Below, piece after piece: positions 41,902-50,204 of a stretch of 64,000 bases of DNA. How positions within the stretch are numbered: the stretch's first letter is position 1; each line of letters begins with the position of its first letter. The position numbers and the translations under genes are program-made. The DNA comes from SZAS-18 sp038322235 (lineage in GTDB: Bacteria > Verrucomicrobiota > Verrucomicrobiia > Chthoniobacterales > SZAS-18): contig JBBQFQ010000008.1 of NCBI GenBank assembly GCA_038322235.1, forward strand, positions 1-64,000, given 5' to 3'. The notes below the pieces were generated by a model that was given only the letters and a program-made list of their open reading frames with translations, was not told where the DNA came from and ran no database searches.

Positions 41902-43613
41902 ACGCCGCCACCCTCCCGTCCGCCGATCCGCTTCCGGCCTGGAAGATCTGGGAAAACCCGATCGTGCTGCGCTACATCCGGTCCCGGCTGCGGACGCATC
42001 ACCTTCTCATCTGGATCCTGCTCACGCTGCTCGTCGCGGGATTCATCTTTTTCCTGCTGCGCACGCTCACGCTCTATCGCGGTGGCCTCGCGCCGATGGA
42101 CGCGGAGCGCGCGCCGCTCGTCCCGCTGCTCGTCCTGCAGTCCCTGATTCTCTTCGTTCTCGGCACCGGTCAGGTCGCCGGCGGCATGACCGCGGAAGGC
42201 GATGAAGGCGTGCTGGACTACCAACGGCTTTCGCCCCTGACGCCGCTCGCCAAGGTCATGGGCTACCTCTTCGGTCTCCCCATTCGCGAGTACGTGATGT
42301 TTGCGTGCACGTTGCCCTTCACCGCCTGGAGCCTGTTTGCGGGCGGCGTGCCGCTGAAAGTCTGGCTGCCCCTCTACATCGTTTTCCTGAGTTCGGCGGT
42401 CCTGTATCACCTCACCGGGCTCGTCGCCGGGACGGTCGTGAAGAACCGGCGCTGGGCCTTCCTCATTTCGATCGGGATCGTCTTTCTGCTCTACACCGTC
42501 ATTCCCCAGGCTTCGCGTTTCGGGCTCGTTTTCTTCAAGTATTTCACGCTCTCCCCGGTCTTCCAGGAATCGGTCGGTAACCTGCTTCCCTCCGTGGCGA
42601 GCGGCGCGATCAAGACGGCGCGGGCGATGCGTCCCGACCTCCCGAACCCGGTCACGGATGTCCGCTTCTTTGGTCTGAGCTTCTCCGAATGGGTCTTCAC
42701 GCTTTTCACCCAGGGCGCCTTGATTCTGACCTTCGTCGTCATGCTCTGGCGGCGCTGGCGGCGCGCGGAGTCGCATTTGCTGGGCAAGCTCTGGGCCGTG
42801 CTGCTCTTCGCGTGGGTGCAGGTGCTGCTCCTTGGGAATGCGCTGCCGCTCATCGAACCCGGACTCCTCTTTCCTTCGCGGGAAGTCCGGCGGCGCGCGC
42901 TCGGCGCCGCGGGTGGCAGTTTCGCCCCGGCGCTCGCCGAAGCCGTGGGGATGATCGCGCTCTACGGGCTCGTGACCCTCGGCATCATGGTCGTTCTCAC
43001 CCTCATCATTACAGCGACGGCGGACCGGCAGCTGCGGGGGGTGCGACGGGCGCGGAAGCTGGGCTGGAGCCACATTCCGCGGTTTTCGGATGCGGCCACC
43101 TCCTTTGGCTTCGTGCTGGCGATGGCGGTGATCGGGGCGCTCGGCTGGACGCTTTTTGCCCAGGGCCTGCTCGGCTCTTCCTGGTTTCCAGGGCATCCCT
43201 TTCCCGCTCACGGCCCCTGGACGTTCGCGCTGGTCTTGATCAGTGCGGGTCTCGGATTTCAGGCGCTGCTCGAGGCCTACGGCGGGCGCTGGCCCTTTCT
43301 GGTCGTGGTCGTTGGCGGGATTGTGCCGGTGATGATCGGGATGATCTTGGGCTCGGCCAACAACGCCTTTCTCACGGCCTCCACCTGGCTCGCCGGGATG
43401 TCGCCGCTGGCCGCGCCGTTCTACGCCGCCGAAACGCTCGTCCCGACCGGGCTGTCCGCCGCCGGAAACGGGGCGATTCCCGCGGCGTTCTGGACCTGGC
43501 AGGCCGTGGCCGCCGTCGCCGTCATCGGTCTCGTGATCCAGCTCCGGCGCGTGCGGAAGCAACGCTCCGAATCGGTGGCCCAGCCCCCGTCCCTCGAATC
43601 CATGGCGGCGTAG
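41898..43613 (+). CDS. ABC exporter membrane subunit
   Basis: This 571-residue polytopic protein has about 12 hydrophobic segments. It starts at ATG 41898, overlapping the ATPase stop (ATGA). The N-terminus carries WENPIVLRYIRSRLR, as in ABC-2-type permeases where the first helix follows a basic segment, and repeats of large hydrophobic helices follow. With about 570 residues it may hold two permease halves. Export substrate cannot be inferred. Confidence 0.8.
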   Translation: MNAATLPSADPLPAWKIWENPIVLRYIRSRLRTHHLLIWILLTLLVAGFIFFLLRTLTLYRGGLAPMDAERAPLVPLLVLQSLILFVLGTGQVAGGMTAEGDEGVLDYQRLSPLTPLAKVMGYLFGLPIREYVMFACTLPFTAWSLFAGGVPLKVWLPLYIVFLSSAVLYHLTGLVAGTVVKNRRWAFLISIGIVFLLYTVIPQASRFGLVFFKYFTLSPVFQESVGNLLPSVASGAIKTARAMRPDLPNPVTDVRFFGLSFSEWVFTLFTQGALILTFVVMLWRRWRRAESHLLGKLWAVLLFAWVQVLLLGNALPLIEPGLLFPSREVRRRALGAAGGSFAPALAEAVGMIALYGLVTLGIMVVLTLIITATADRQLRGVRRARKLGWSHIPRFSDAATSFGFVLAMAVIGALGWTLFAQGLLGSSWFPGHPFPAHGPWTFALVLISAGLGFQALLEAYGGRWPFLVVVVGGIVPVMIGMILGSANNAFLTASTWLAGMSPLAAPFYAAETLVPTGLSAAGNGAIPAAFWTWQAVAAVAVIGLVIQLRRVRKQRSESVAQPPSLESMAA

Positions 43614-43638
43614 TTTTTGGGCGCTCCCGCGCCCCGGC

Positions 43639-44127
43639 TCACTCCTCCTCGCTCAGAGTCGCCCAGATGGGCTCGACGTCCGGATCACTGAGAGCGATCT
43701 GCGCCCACCGCTGATCGAGCGCGATCGCTTCGCGAACGTACCGCTCTCCCGGCGCGAGTTCGCCCATCTGGCACGAGTAGCAGCCAAGTTGAAATTTCAC
43801 GTGCGGATTCCCCGGGAAGGCCGTCTCCGCCTCGCGGAGGATCTCACGCGCCGCCTGCAACGAAACGCTGTGCCGCGTGGCATCGGCCAGCCAGATCCAC
43901 GACTCGGCGTTCTCCGGTCTCAGCCGATGAATGATCCCGGCGACCTCCCGCATGTCGTCCCACCGTCGCGCGGCCCGGAAGACGGTCATCCGGAGCGCGA
44001 GGACCTCGAAACGCGGACCGAGCGTTTCCTCGAGCGCTGCCAGCTCGCTCAGCGCGTCAGCGTGCATCCCGAGTTCGAGATAACCCTGCACGGCGTCGAA
44101 CCGTTTTTTGATGGCGGATCCGGACAT
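43639..44127 (-). CDS. TPR-containing protein
   Basis: This 162-residue protein from ATG 44127 is built of tetratricopeptide-like helix pairs: RFDAVQGYLELGMHADALSE, FRAARRWDDMREVAGIIHRL and AREILREAETAFPGNPHVKF, with the usual small residues at packing positions. It lies divergently from the SCP2-R2lox gene, with 69 bp between the starts. It may be a soluble partner or scaffold; no direct link is shown. Confidence 0.78.
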   Translation of the reverse strand: MSGSAIKKRFDAVQGYLELGMHADALSELAALEETLGPRFEVLALRMTVFRAARRWDDMREVAGIIHRLRPENAESWIWLADATRHSVSLQAAREILREAETAFPGNPHVKFQLGCYSCQMGELAPGERYVREAIALDQRWAQIALSDPDVEPIWATLSEEE

Positions 44128-44196
44128 GGCCGTGGATGTTCGAAAGACAAATTGCTGCCCCGGACTGTAGCCTCCGGCGCCGCAGACTCCAAGACC

Positions 44197-45612
44197 ATGA
44201 CACACGAGATGTTCACGCAGACCTGGGCCGATGAGTTTCAGGATCAGATCAACCGGAACGCGGACCACCGGAAAGCGGCGTCGGCGTGGGAGGCGCCGGT
44301 CGCGCTGGTCGTCGAACCCCTCCCGGAAATCCCCGGGGGACGCCGGCTGCTGCTCGATCTCTGGCACGGTGAATGCCGGGGCGCGCGCGTCGTCGATGCC
44401 GCGACCGCCCTCACCGCGACGTTCGTGCTGAGCGCGACGATGGAGGCCTGGCGGCAGGTTTTTCTCGGGAAATCCGATCCGATTCTCGCGCTCATGCAGG
44501 GTCGGGTGAAGCTCCTGAAGGGAGGGATGTTCACGCTCGCGCGCAGCGCCGGGGCGGCGAAGCAGCTCGTCCTTTCTGCCACGCGCGTCCCGACGACTTT
44601 CCCGGGCGATGTCGAGGCCGCCGCTGCGGTCGCCCCCGCCGCCGCGCCCGTTCCCAAGACCGCGGCCGCCGTCACCGTCGAGTCGGCCCGACGCACGACG
44701 CTGCGAAGTCTGACCCCGCGCGGCCTGCGCCACGAGCTTCTCCCGATGAAGCTCTATCAGCTGGCGAAGAAGCATGGCGTCTGGAACCCCCGCGACATCG
44801 ACCTCCGTCGCGATGCCGCGGACTGGAAGCGCTTGAACGAGCGCGAGCGCGACATGCTGCTCCGCCTGACGGCACTGTTTCAGGGCGGGGAGGAGTCGGT
44901 CGTCGAGGACATCCTGCCGCTCATGCTGGCGATCGGGCGCGAGGGTCGGCTCGAAGAGGAAATGTTTCTCACGACGTTCCTGTTCGAAGAGGCCAAGCAT
45001 CTCGAGTTTTTTCGCCGCTGGGTGGAGGAGGTCCCGGGAGCCGCGGTGGCCGGAGAGCTCTCCCGCTACCACACCCCGGCCTACACGAAGATCTTCTTCG
45101 AAGAGTTGCCGGAAGCGATGCACGCGCTGCTCGCGGATCCTTCCCCCCGCCGCCAGCTCGTGGCGTCAGCGACTTACAACATGGTCGTCGAAGGCACGCT
45201 CGCGGAGACGGGCTACCACGCGTATTACGAGATGCTCGGCGTCCAGAAGCTGATGCCGGGACTCCGGGAGGGGATCGCGCTGTTGAAGAAGGATGAATCG
45301 CGCCACATCGCCTACGGCGTGCACCTGCTCACGCGCCTCGTCGCGGCCGACCATTCCCTCTGGCCGGTTTTGGAGTCGCGCATGGGGGATCTCCTCGAGC
45401 CGGCGCTCACCGTCGTGCGCGATGCGTTCGAGCCTTACGGAGACGATGTGCCCTTTGGTCTGAAGCTGGATGACTTTCTCGCGTTCTCGATGAGTCAGTT
45501 CAAGAGCCGCATGTCCCGGATCGAGCGCGCGACGGAGATGACGCCCGACGAGGTCGAAGCGCGGGCGGAGGTCGACCCCGCGGAGGAAGAAGCCGGACGC
45601 GGAACGAAGTGA
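44197..45612 (+). CDS. Fusion of SCP2-like lipid-binding domain and R2-like ligand-binding oxidase (R2lox)
   Basis: This is a 471-residue protein. Residues 1-130 look like an SCP2 sterol/lipid-carrier domain (WADEFQDQINRN, VVDAATALTATFVLSATMEA, DPILALMQGRVKLLKGGMF). A Pro/Ala linker (about 140-160) leads to a ferritin-like R2lox domain. Metal ligands fit as E232, E265 with H268, E332, and E367 with H370. These spacings equal those of mycobacterial R2lox (E68, E101, H104, E167, E202, H205). V235 and Y327 occupy the positions of the Val-Tyr ether cross-link. R2lox proteins bind a long-chain fatty-acid-like ligand at a Mn/Fe centre; the SCP2-like domain could deliver it. The fusion is the notable feature. 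Confidence 0.85.
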   Translation: MTHEMFTQTWADEFQDQINRNADHRKAASAWEAPVALVVEPLPEIPGGRRLLLDLWHGECRGARVVDAATALTATFVLSATMEAWRQVFLGKSDPILALMQGRVKLLKGGMFTLARSAGAAKQLVLSATRVPTTFPGDVEAAAAVAPAAAPVPKTAAAVTVESARRTTLRSLTPRGLRHELLPMKLYQLAKKHGVWNPRDIDLRRDAADWKRLNERERDMLLRLTALFQGGEESVVEDILPLMLAIGREGRLEEEMFLTTFLFEEAKHLEFFRRWVEEVPGAAVAGELSRYHTPAYTKIFFEELPEAMHALLADPSPRRQLVASATYNMVVEGTLAETGYHAYYEMLGVQKLMPGLREGIALLKKDESRHIAYGVHLLTRLVAADHSLWPVLESRMGDLLEPALTVVRDAFEPYGDDVPFGLKLDDFLAFSMSQFKSRMSRIERATEMTPDEVEARAEVDPAEEEAGRGTK

Positions 45613-45732
45613 GCGCCGGGCCTCGGCCGGCGCGCGCTGTCGGAGCCGATCTGCCTCCTGATTTCTGGCTTGCGTGCGGATTTCGACGTGATTTCATCGG
45701 TCGCAATCCACCTCGATTTCACCTCCCTCCCC

Positions 45733-46224
45733 ATGAAAAAAATCGCCCTCGTTCTTCTCTCCGGCGTCGCCTTCGCCCTCAACGTTTCCGCGGGAACGTT
45801 CGAGCTTCCCGAGGACAAGCCGGTTGTCTCCATCAACATCCCCAAGGGTTGGAAACCTCAGACCTTTGAAAACGGCGTCGAAGGCGTCTCCGACGACGAC
45901 GACGTCTACATCGCAGTGGAGTACGCGACCGCGGGCGACATTGAGGAGGCGACGAAGGAGACGATCGAATACCTCGTCAAGAAGGGGGTGAAGCTCAATC
46001 CGTCGACCATGAAACAGAAGGAAGGCAAAATCGAGGGCTTCACGACCGCGACGATCCGGTGGGACGGCACGGACAAGGATGGCGAGTGCCGCGTCGTGAT
46101 GAATTTCGTGGAGGTCTCCAAGACGAAGGCCCTCATCGTGACGTTCTGGGCCTCGCCGTCCGGGATGAAAAAGCACTCGGACACGATCGATTCCATCTTC
46201 GCGACGATCAAGCGGGTGAAGTAA
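45733..46224 (+). CDS. Exported protein of unknown function
   Basis: This 163-residue protein starts at ATG 45733 with a signal peptide (KKIALVLLSGVAFALNVSAG). The mature part is alpha/beta: strands around VVSINIPKGWKPQTF, a helix EEATKETIEYLVKKGVKL, and a closing helix KKHSDTIDSIFATIK. The order resembles the PsbP/DcrB-like fold, but I cannot assign it firmly. It follows the R2lox fusion by 120 bp on the same strand. It is the last protein gene before the repeat region. Confidence 0.7.
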   Translation: MKKIALVLLSGVAFALNVSAGTFELPEDKPVVSINIPKGWKPQTFENGVEGVSDDDDVYIAVEYATAGDIEEATKETIEYLVKKGVKLNPSTMKQKEGKIEGFTTATIRWDGTDKDGECRVVMNFVEVSKTKALIVTFWASPSGMKKHSDTIDSIFATIKRVK

Positions 46225-46242
46225 GCCGCGAGGTCGCCGGCG

Positions 46243-46500
46243 TTTTTTGGAGTGCGGCAGCCCTCTGCCGCTTTCAGGGGCGGCGATCGGCTCCACGCTG
46301 GCAACGGGCAAGGCAGCGCGCGACATGCCGCTCCACGTTTTTGGCGTGCGACAGTCCTCTGCCGCTTTGGTGGGCGACGATCGAATCCGTTGACGACGAG
46401 CAACGGCAGCGAGCGATATGCTGACCGCTGGCTTGGACATCTCGCTGGCGGGCGGCGCTTGACCCCAGAGAAAGCGGCAGAGGGCGGCCGCACTCCAAAT
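46243..46500. repeat. Three REP-like hairpin elements (two direct, one inverted)
   Basis: Copy 1 at about 46243-46275 reads TTTTTTGGAGTGCGGCAGCC then CTCTGCCGCTTTC, a 7-bp GCGGCAG/CTGCCGC stem with a 4-base loop. Copy 2 at about 46338-46368 is a degenerate direct copy (GCGACAG). Copy 3 at about 46470-46500 is inverted. Between the copies the DNA shows no coding gene. The pattern is that of REP/BIME-like elements spread by a RAYT-type transposase. It is inference; no RAYT gene is in the window. Confidence 0.65.
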
Positions 46501-46540
46501 CGTCGAGCCGCGCGATCCATCTTGCTCCCCGCGATTCCAA

Positions 46541-47100
46541 CGCCGGGACTTGGAATCCAACGCAAAAACTTGGAATCCAACGGAGAAACTTGGAACGCAA
46601 CGCAAAAACTTGGAATCCAACGCAAAAACTTGGAATCCAACGCGAAAACTTGGAACCCAACGGAAAAACTTGGAATCCAACGCGAAAACTTGGAACCCAA
46701 CGGAAAAACTTGGAATCCAACGCGAAAACTTGGAATCCAACGGAGAAACTTGGAATTCAACGGAGAAACTTGAAATCCAACGCGAAAACTTGGAATTCAA
46801 CGCGAAAACTTGGAATTCAACGGAGAAACTTGGAATCCAACGCAGGAGGTTGGAATGCAACGCGGGGAGTTGGAATCCAACGCAGGAGCTTGGAATTCAA
46901 CCGAGGGAGTTGGATTCTACCGCCGAGGGTTGAACTGCACCACAGGGAGTTGGAATCCACCGCTGGGAGTTGGAGTCCACCGTCGGGACTTGGACTGCAC
47001 CCCAAGGAGTTGGATTCCACCGCGGGGAGTTGGATCCCGCCGCAGGGAGTTGGACTCGACCGTAGGAAGGTGGCATCCAACGCCGGGACGTGGAATCTCC
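46541..47100. repeat. 28-unit tandem array of a 20-bp repeat
   Basis: Each unit is exactly 20 bp with no indels. The first 15 units are close to CGCAAAAACTTGGAATCCAA or CGGAGAAACTTGGAATTCAA. The last 13 diverge to GC-rich forms such as CGCAGGGAGTTGGAATCCAC. A half unit precedes the array at 46531-46540. The core TTGGAATCCAA is an 11-bp palindrome (5-bp arms). Because 20 is not a multiple of 3, each frame repeats every 60 bases, giving long but spurious ORFs on both strands. I see no real gene within it. Confidence 0.9.
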
Positions 47101-47170
47101 GCTTCGGGCAGGTCGACGCGGGGCAATTCCAATCGTTGAAAATTCTCGTGCGACGGGGAAGCCTGCGGCC

Positions 47171-47398
47171 ATGAATTCCGCCACGATCTCCACAAAAGGT
47201 CGGTTGGTCATTCCGGCCCGCTTTCGCAAAGCCCTCCAGCTTCAGGCCGGTGACAACGTTTCACTCACGCTGGCAGGGGATAAATTGCTCCTCCAGCGCG
47301 AGCAGTCGGGACGGGCCCGGCTCGTTCTCGTCGCACCGCCCGGAGCCCCACCCATGACGCCAGAGCGAATCAATGCCCTCCGCGACGAAACCCCATGA
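47171..47398 (+). CDS. AbrB/MazE-type antitoxin-like DNA-binding protein
   Basis: This is a 75-residue protein. The SpoVT/AbrB swapped-hairpin domain is clear: ATISTKGRLVIPARFRKALQ, then LQAGDNVSLTLAGDKLLLQR. Such antitoxins bind operator DNA and neutralise a PIN-domain toxin. The stop overlaps an ATG (ATGA at 47395), which usually starts the toxin gene. That frame gives only 33 residues with no PIN motif, so the toxin is missing or decayed. It lies 70 bp after the 20-bp tandem array. Confidence 0.85.
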   Translation: MNSATISTKGRLVIPARFRKALQLQAGDNVSLTLAGDKLLLQREQSGRARLVLVAPPGAPPMTPERINALRDETP

Positions 47399-47603
47399 GC
47401 GACTTGCGGGCGTCAGCCCCCTCGTCGCCTGTGTGTGGTCCGACCACGCAGGCGGGTTCCGCGCCGCGGTCATCGCGTCTGTGGCTCAACGCCTAAAGCA
47501 AGGGCGATCCTCTGAGTTTGGCGCCACGAGTATCCGCTTCCTTCCCACCCCCGGGCGGTCCGATTCCTTGAACGAACGGAACTGAATCGACGTGCCGCGG
47601 CCG
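47399..47603. other. Gene-free stretch where a toxin gene would be expected
   Basis: The frame starting at ATG 47395 stops after 33 codons. Other frames show no PIN-domain acidic motif. The longest other frame (from 47373) gives no recognisable family. I see no promoter, terminator or remnant that I can assign, so the toxin is either absent or unrecognisably changed. Confidence 0.4.
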
Positions 47604-48212
47604 TCAGGAAGACGCCTTCCGCTGAATCGCAATGATGTGCTCGGCGTTGAACGTCAGTTCGTCGTCGAATCGGATGGTGCGGTGCTGATCGGGGTGGTTC
47701 GCGAGGCTTCCGATGTAGTCCTCCTGCTCTGAATCAGTCATCGTGATTTGAACCCACATCCGCTCGCAAACGCTGTCCTCCGGGATCGCGTCTTCGGCGA
47801 GGAAGGCGAACATCAGCTTCGCGCGGTCCCCGGGTTCCAAGCTGCGGCAATCCGCCGGGCCTGGCAGATGCGGAAATCCTTCGGGCGGAACCCGGAGAAA
47901 ATATCCGTCGTCGGGGAAAGTGGGATACGGATGATTCTTCGACCAAAGCCATTGGCCCCCAGCGTGGGCTCGCGTCGCGCGCCAGCCGGATGGCAATCCG
48001 GCGATCTCGCGCAGCGTCGTGTCCTGGCTGAGCGTTTCTCCCAGCGCGACGAGGTGTGCGTCTTCGGTCGACCCGTCCGTTTCACCGTGAAACTGCCACC
48101 CGTCCTCGAAGTATTCGTGGAAGGCGGAAAGGATCGGTGCGCCGGCGAGGACGTCCCGCGTGATGAAAGTCTCCGTCGTCGGCGCCGCGCTGAAGGGCCA
48201 GTCGGGGGTCAC
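47604..48212 (-). CDS. DUF2314-like protein
   Basis: This 202-residue protein starts at GTG 48212 and overlaps the RidA stop (GTGA). The C-terminal half ERMWVQITMTDSEQEDYIGS then LANHPDQHRTIRFDDELTF fits DUF2314 (MWV.V....... G.L.N.P.......GD.V.F). The N-terminal half carries a DGWQFHGETDG ... LPSGWRATRA pattern seen in neighbouring families. Function unknown; such modules occur in immunity-like proteins. It ends the minus-strand run with RidA and a disulfide reductase. Confidence 0.65.
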   Translation of the reverse strand: MTPDWPFSAAPTTETFITRDVLAGAPILSAFHEYFEDGWQFHGETDGSTEDAHLVALGETLSQDTTLREIAGLPSGWRATRAHAGGQWLWSKNHPYPTFPDDGYFLRVPPEGFPHLPGPADCRSLEPGDRAKLMFAFLAEDAIPEDSVCERMWVQITMTDSEQEDYIGSLANHPDQHRTIRFDDELTFNAEHIIAIQRKASS

Positions 48213-48697
48213 GGCCGGTCGATCTCCACCTCGCCCTCGATCTCGACCGGAATATCGAACGGCAGTTCCGCCATGCCCACCGCGCTGCGCGCGTGGGAGC
48301 CGACCTCCGGGCCGTAGAGTTCGAGGATCAGATCGGAGAAGCCATTGATGACGGCCGGCTGACGGTTGAAGCCGGGGGCGGAGTTGACCATGCCGAAAAC
48401 CCGTACCCAGGCGGTGATTCGGTCGAGATCCCCGAGCGCGCGCTGCAAACTGCCGAGGATCGAGAGGGCCGTGAGGCGCGCCGCGGCGTAGCCTTGCTCG
48501 AGCGTCAGTTCCCGTCCCAGCTTGCCGAGTGGGGTGGCCAGGGCGCCATCTGCGCTCTGCGGGGCATGGCCGGAGATGATCGCGCGGTTTCGGTGGAGTC
48601 GTACGAATGGAAACGGCAGCACGACGCCCGGCGGCGCGATGACCGCGGGCGGAAGCGTGAGCCCAAGGGCGGCGAGGCGGGATTCGATCTGGGCCAT
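48209..48697 (-). CDS. RidA-family (YjgF/Rid) protein
   Basis: This 162-residue protein is a Rid chorismate-mutase-like fold with LPFPFVRLHRNRAIISGHAP, VFGMVNSAPGF and the C-terminal GSHARSAVGMAELPFDIPVE. The Arg in HARSAVG corresponds to the catalytic/ligand-contacting Arg of imine deaminases. It is longer than canonical RidA (about 130) and more like the Rid6/Rid7 subgroup, so deaminase activity is not certain. It lies between a disulfide reductase and the DUF2314-like gene, with a GTGA overlap to the latter. Confidence 0.85.
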   Translation of the reverse strand: MAQIESRLAALGLTLPPAVIAPPGVVLPFPFVRLHRNRAIISGHAPQSADGALATPLGKLGRELTLEQGYAAARLTALSILGSLQRALGDLDRITAWVRVFGMVNSAPGFNRQPAVINGFSDLILELYGPEVGSHARSAVGMAELPFDIPVEIEGEVEIDRP

Positions 48698-48848
48698 GGA
48701 GCGGTCCGCGGGCGCGAAGATCTCGGATCGTGAGGGCTCGCCTTTCCCTTGGCAAGGCTCCGGACGTGGCGAGCTCGTGAGTCCTGCCTCGACGCGCGCT
48801 GGTGCGCGATGTCGTTCCGAGGCGGTGACCGCCCGATGAGGCAGGCGG

Positions 48849-50204
48849 CTATTCGTACACGTGCCGGATCATCCGCTTCAGATCCGAGGTGTAGGTGGGA
48901 TACGCCCAAGTGACCGTCTCCAGATCGTGGGCGGTCATCCCGAAGCGGATCGCGAGGGCGAAGACGTTGATGACTTCAGACGCGTTGTGGCGGAGCAGAT
49001 GCGCTCCGAGAATCTTGTGCGTGTCGTCCTCGAAAAGAATCTTGTAGCCGCCGTGCCGCTCCCCGATCCGGATCGATGAAGCCCAGCTTTCCGTGGTACC
49101 GGTGTGCACATGGAACTTGAGACCGCGCTCGCGGGCCTCCGACTCAGTCAGGCCCACGGTCGCGAGATTCGGAATCGTGAACACGGCGCTGGCCACCCCG
49201 CTGTAGTCCATGGCCTTCACGTTTCCGCGGGCGATATTCTCGGCGGCGGCCATGCCCTCGGCATCGGCCACCGTGGCGAGTTGGAAAGGGGTCGCGGCCA
49301 CGTCACCGATCGCGTAGACCCGCGGGTTCGTGGTGCTTTGCAGAAACTCATTCACCGCGACGCCCCGGGCATCGGACGCCACCCCGCCGAGATTCCCCTC
49401 GAGGACCCCAAGATTCGGAGAGCGGCCGCTCGCTTCGACGATGAAATCCGTCTCATACGTCCGCCCGCTGCCGCCCGTGACGGCGAAGGCCTCGCCCACC
49501 TTTTCGATCCGCGCGGCCGGCTCATTGAGCACGACCTCGATTCCGGCCTCGCGGGACGCCGCGACGAGGAGATCGACCATCGTGGGATCGAACGCCTTCA
49601 GCGGGCGGTCCGAGCGGTGGAGGATGGTGACGTGCGCTCCGGCGCGGGCCGCGACGTGCGCAAACTCGAATGAGATATACCCGCCCCCAATGAAGAGGAT
49701 CCGCCGGGGGAGCACGGGCAGATTCAGGAAGTCGTCGCTCGTGCCGGCCAGGTCGCTGCCGGGATAGTTCCCCTGGCGCGGAGCGGAGCCGGTGGCGATC
49801 ACGAAATGCCCGGCCCGGATGCGCTGTTCGCCGACCTGGACGCAATCGGGCGCGACGAATCGCGCGTGTCCTCGCACGATGCCGATCCCAGCCTTTTCGA
49901 AGCCGGCGACGGTCCCTTCCGGGATGCCATCGACGAATTCGTTCTTGAGCCGCTGGAGCGAGGGCCAGTCGCAACTCGGGGCGCTGGCGATGCCTTTCCC
50001 GACGAGATGACTGCCCATCGCGATGGCCTCTGCGTTGGCCACGAGGTACTTCTTCGGCTGACAGCCGCGCAGGGCGCACGTGCCGCCGAACTCGCGTTCC
50101 TCGGCGACGAGGACGCTCTTCCCGGCCGCGCGAAGGCCGTGGGCGCAGTAGTGGGCGGAGGTGCCGGATCCAATCACAAGGATGTCGGTCTGAAGTTCGT
50201 TCAT
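48849..50204 (-). CDS. Second pyridine nucleotide-disulfide oxidoreductase (glutathione reductase-like)
   Basis: This 451-residue protein has FAD-binding VIGSGTSAHYCAHGLRAAG, a redox-active CALRGCQPKK (C-x4-C, about residues 43-52), NAD(P) loop FIGGGYISFEFAHVAARAG and RVYAIGDVAAT. In the C-terminal part the canonical His-x4-Glu dimer motif is replaced by WAYPTYTSD, so the usual active-site His is missing or altered. This differs from the homologue at 25213, which keeps it. Substrate unknown. The gene leads a minus-strand run with RidA. Confidence 0.82.
   Translation of the reverse strand: MNELQTDILVIGSGTSAHYCAHGLRAAGKSVLVAEEREFGGTCALRGCQPKKYLVANAEAIAMGSHLVGKGIASAPSCDWPSLQRLKNEFVDGIPEGTVAGFEKAGIGIVRGHARFVAPDCVQVGEQRIRAGHFVIATGSAPRQGNYPGSDLAGTSDDFLNLPVLPRRILFIGGGYISFEFAHVAARAGAHVTILHRSDRPLKAFDPTMVDLLVAASREAGIEVVLNEPAARIEKVGEAFAVTGGSGRTYETDFIVEASGRSPNLGVLEGNLGGVASDARGVAVNEFLQSTTNPRVYAIGDVAATPFQLATVADAEGMAAAENIARGNVKAMDYSGVASAVFTIPNLATVGLTESEARERGLKFHVHTGTTESWASSIRIGERHGGYKILFEDDTHKILGAHLLRHNASEVINVFALAIRFGMTAHDLETVTWAYPTYTSDLKRMIRHVYE

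Noticed and set aside
41376..43562. 728-residue minus-strand ORF
   Set aside because: It is the antisense of the ABC transporter genes. It is rich in Arg, Glu and Gly, as expected for a shadow of GC-rich coding DNA.
46541..47100. CRISPR-like array
   Set aside because: All 20 bases of each unit are repeated; there are no unique spacers, and no cas genes are present.
45694..47229. Long ORFs on both strands across the 20-bp array (up to 388 residues)
   Set aside because: They arise because a 20-bp unit without stops stays open in all frames. They have no start context, no conserved protein pattern, and overlap each other.
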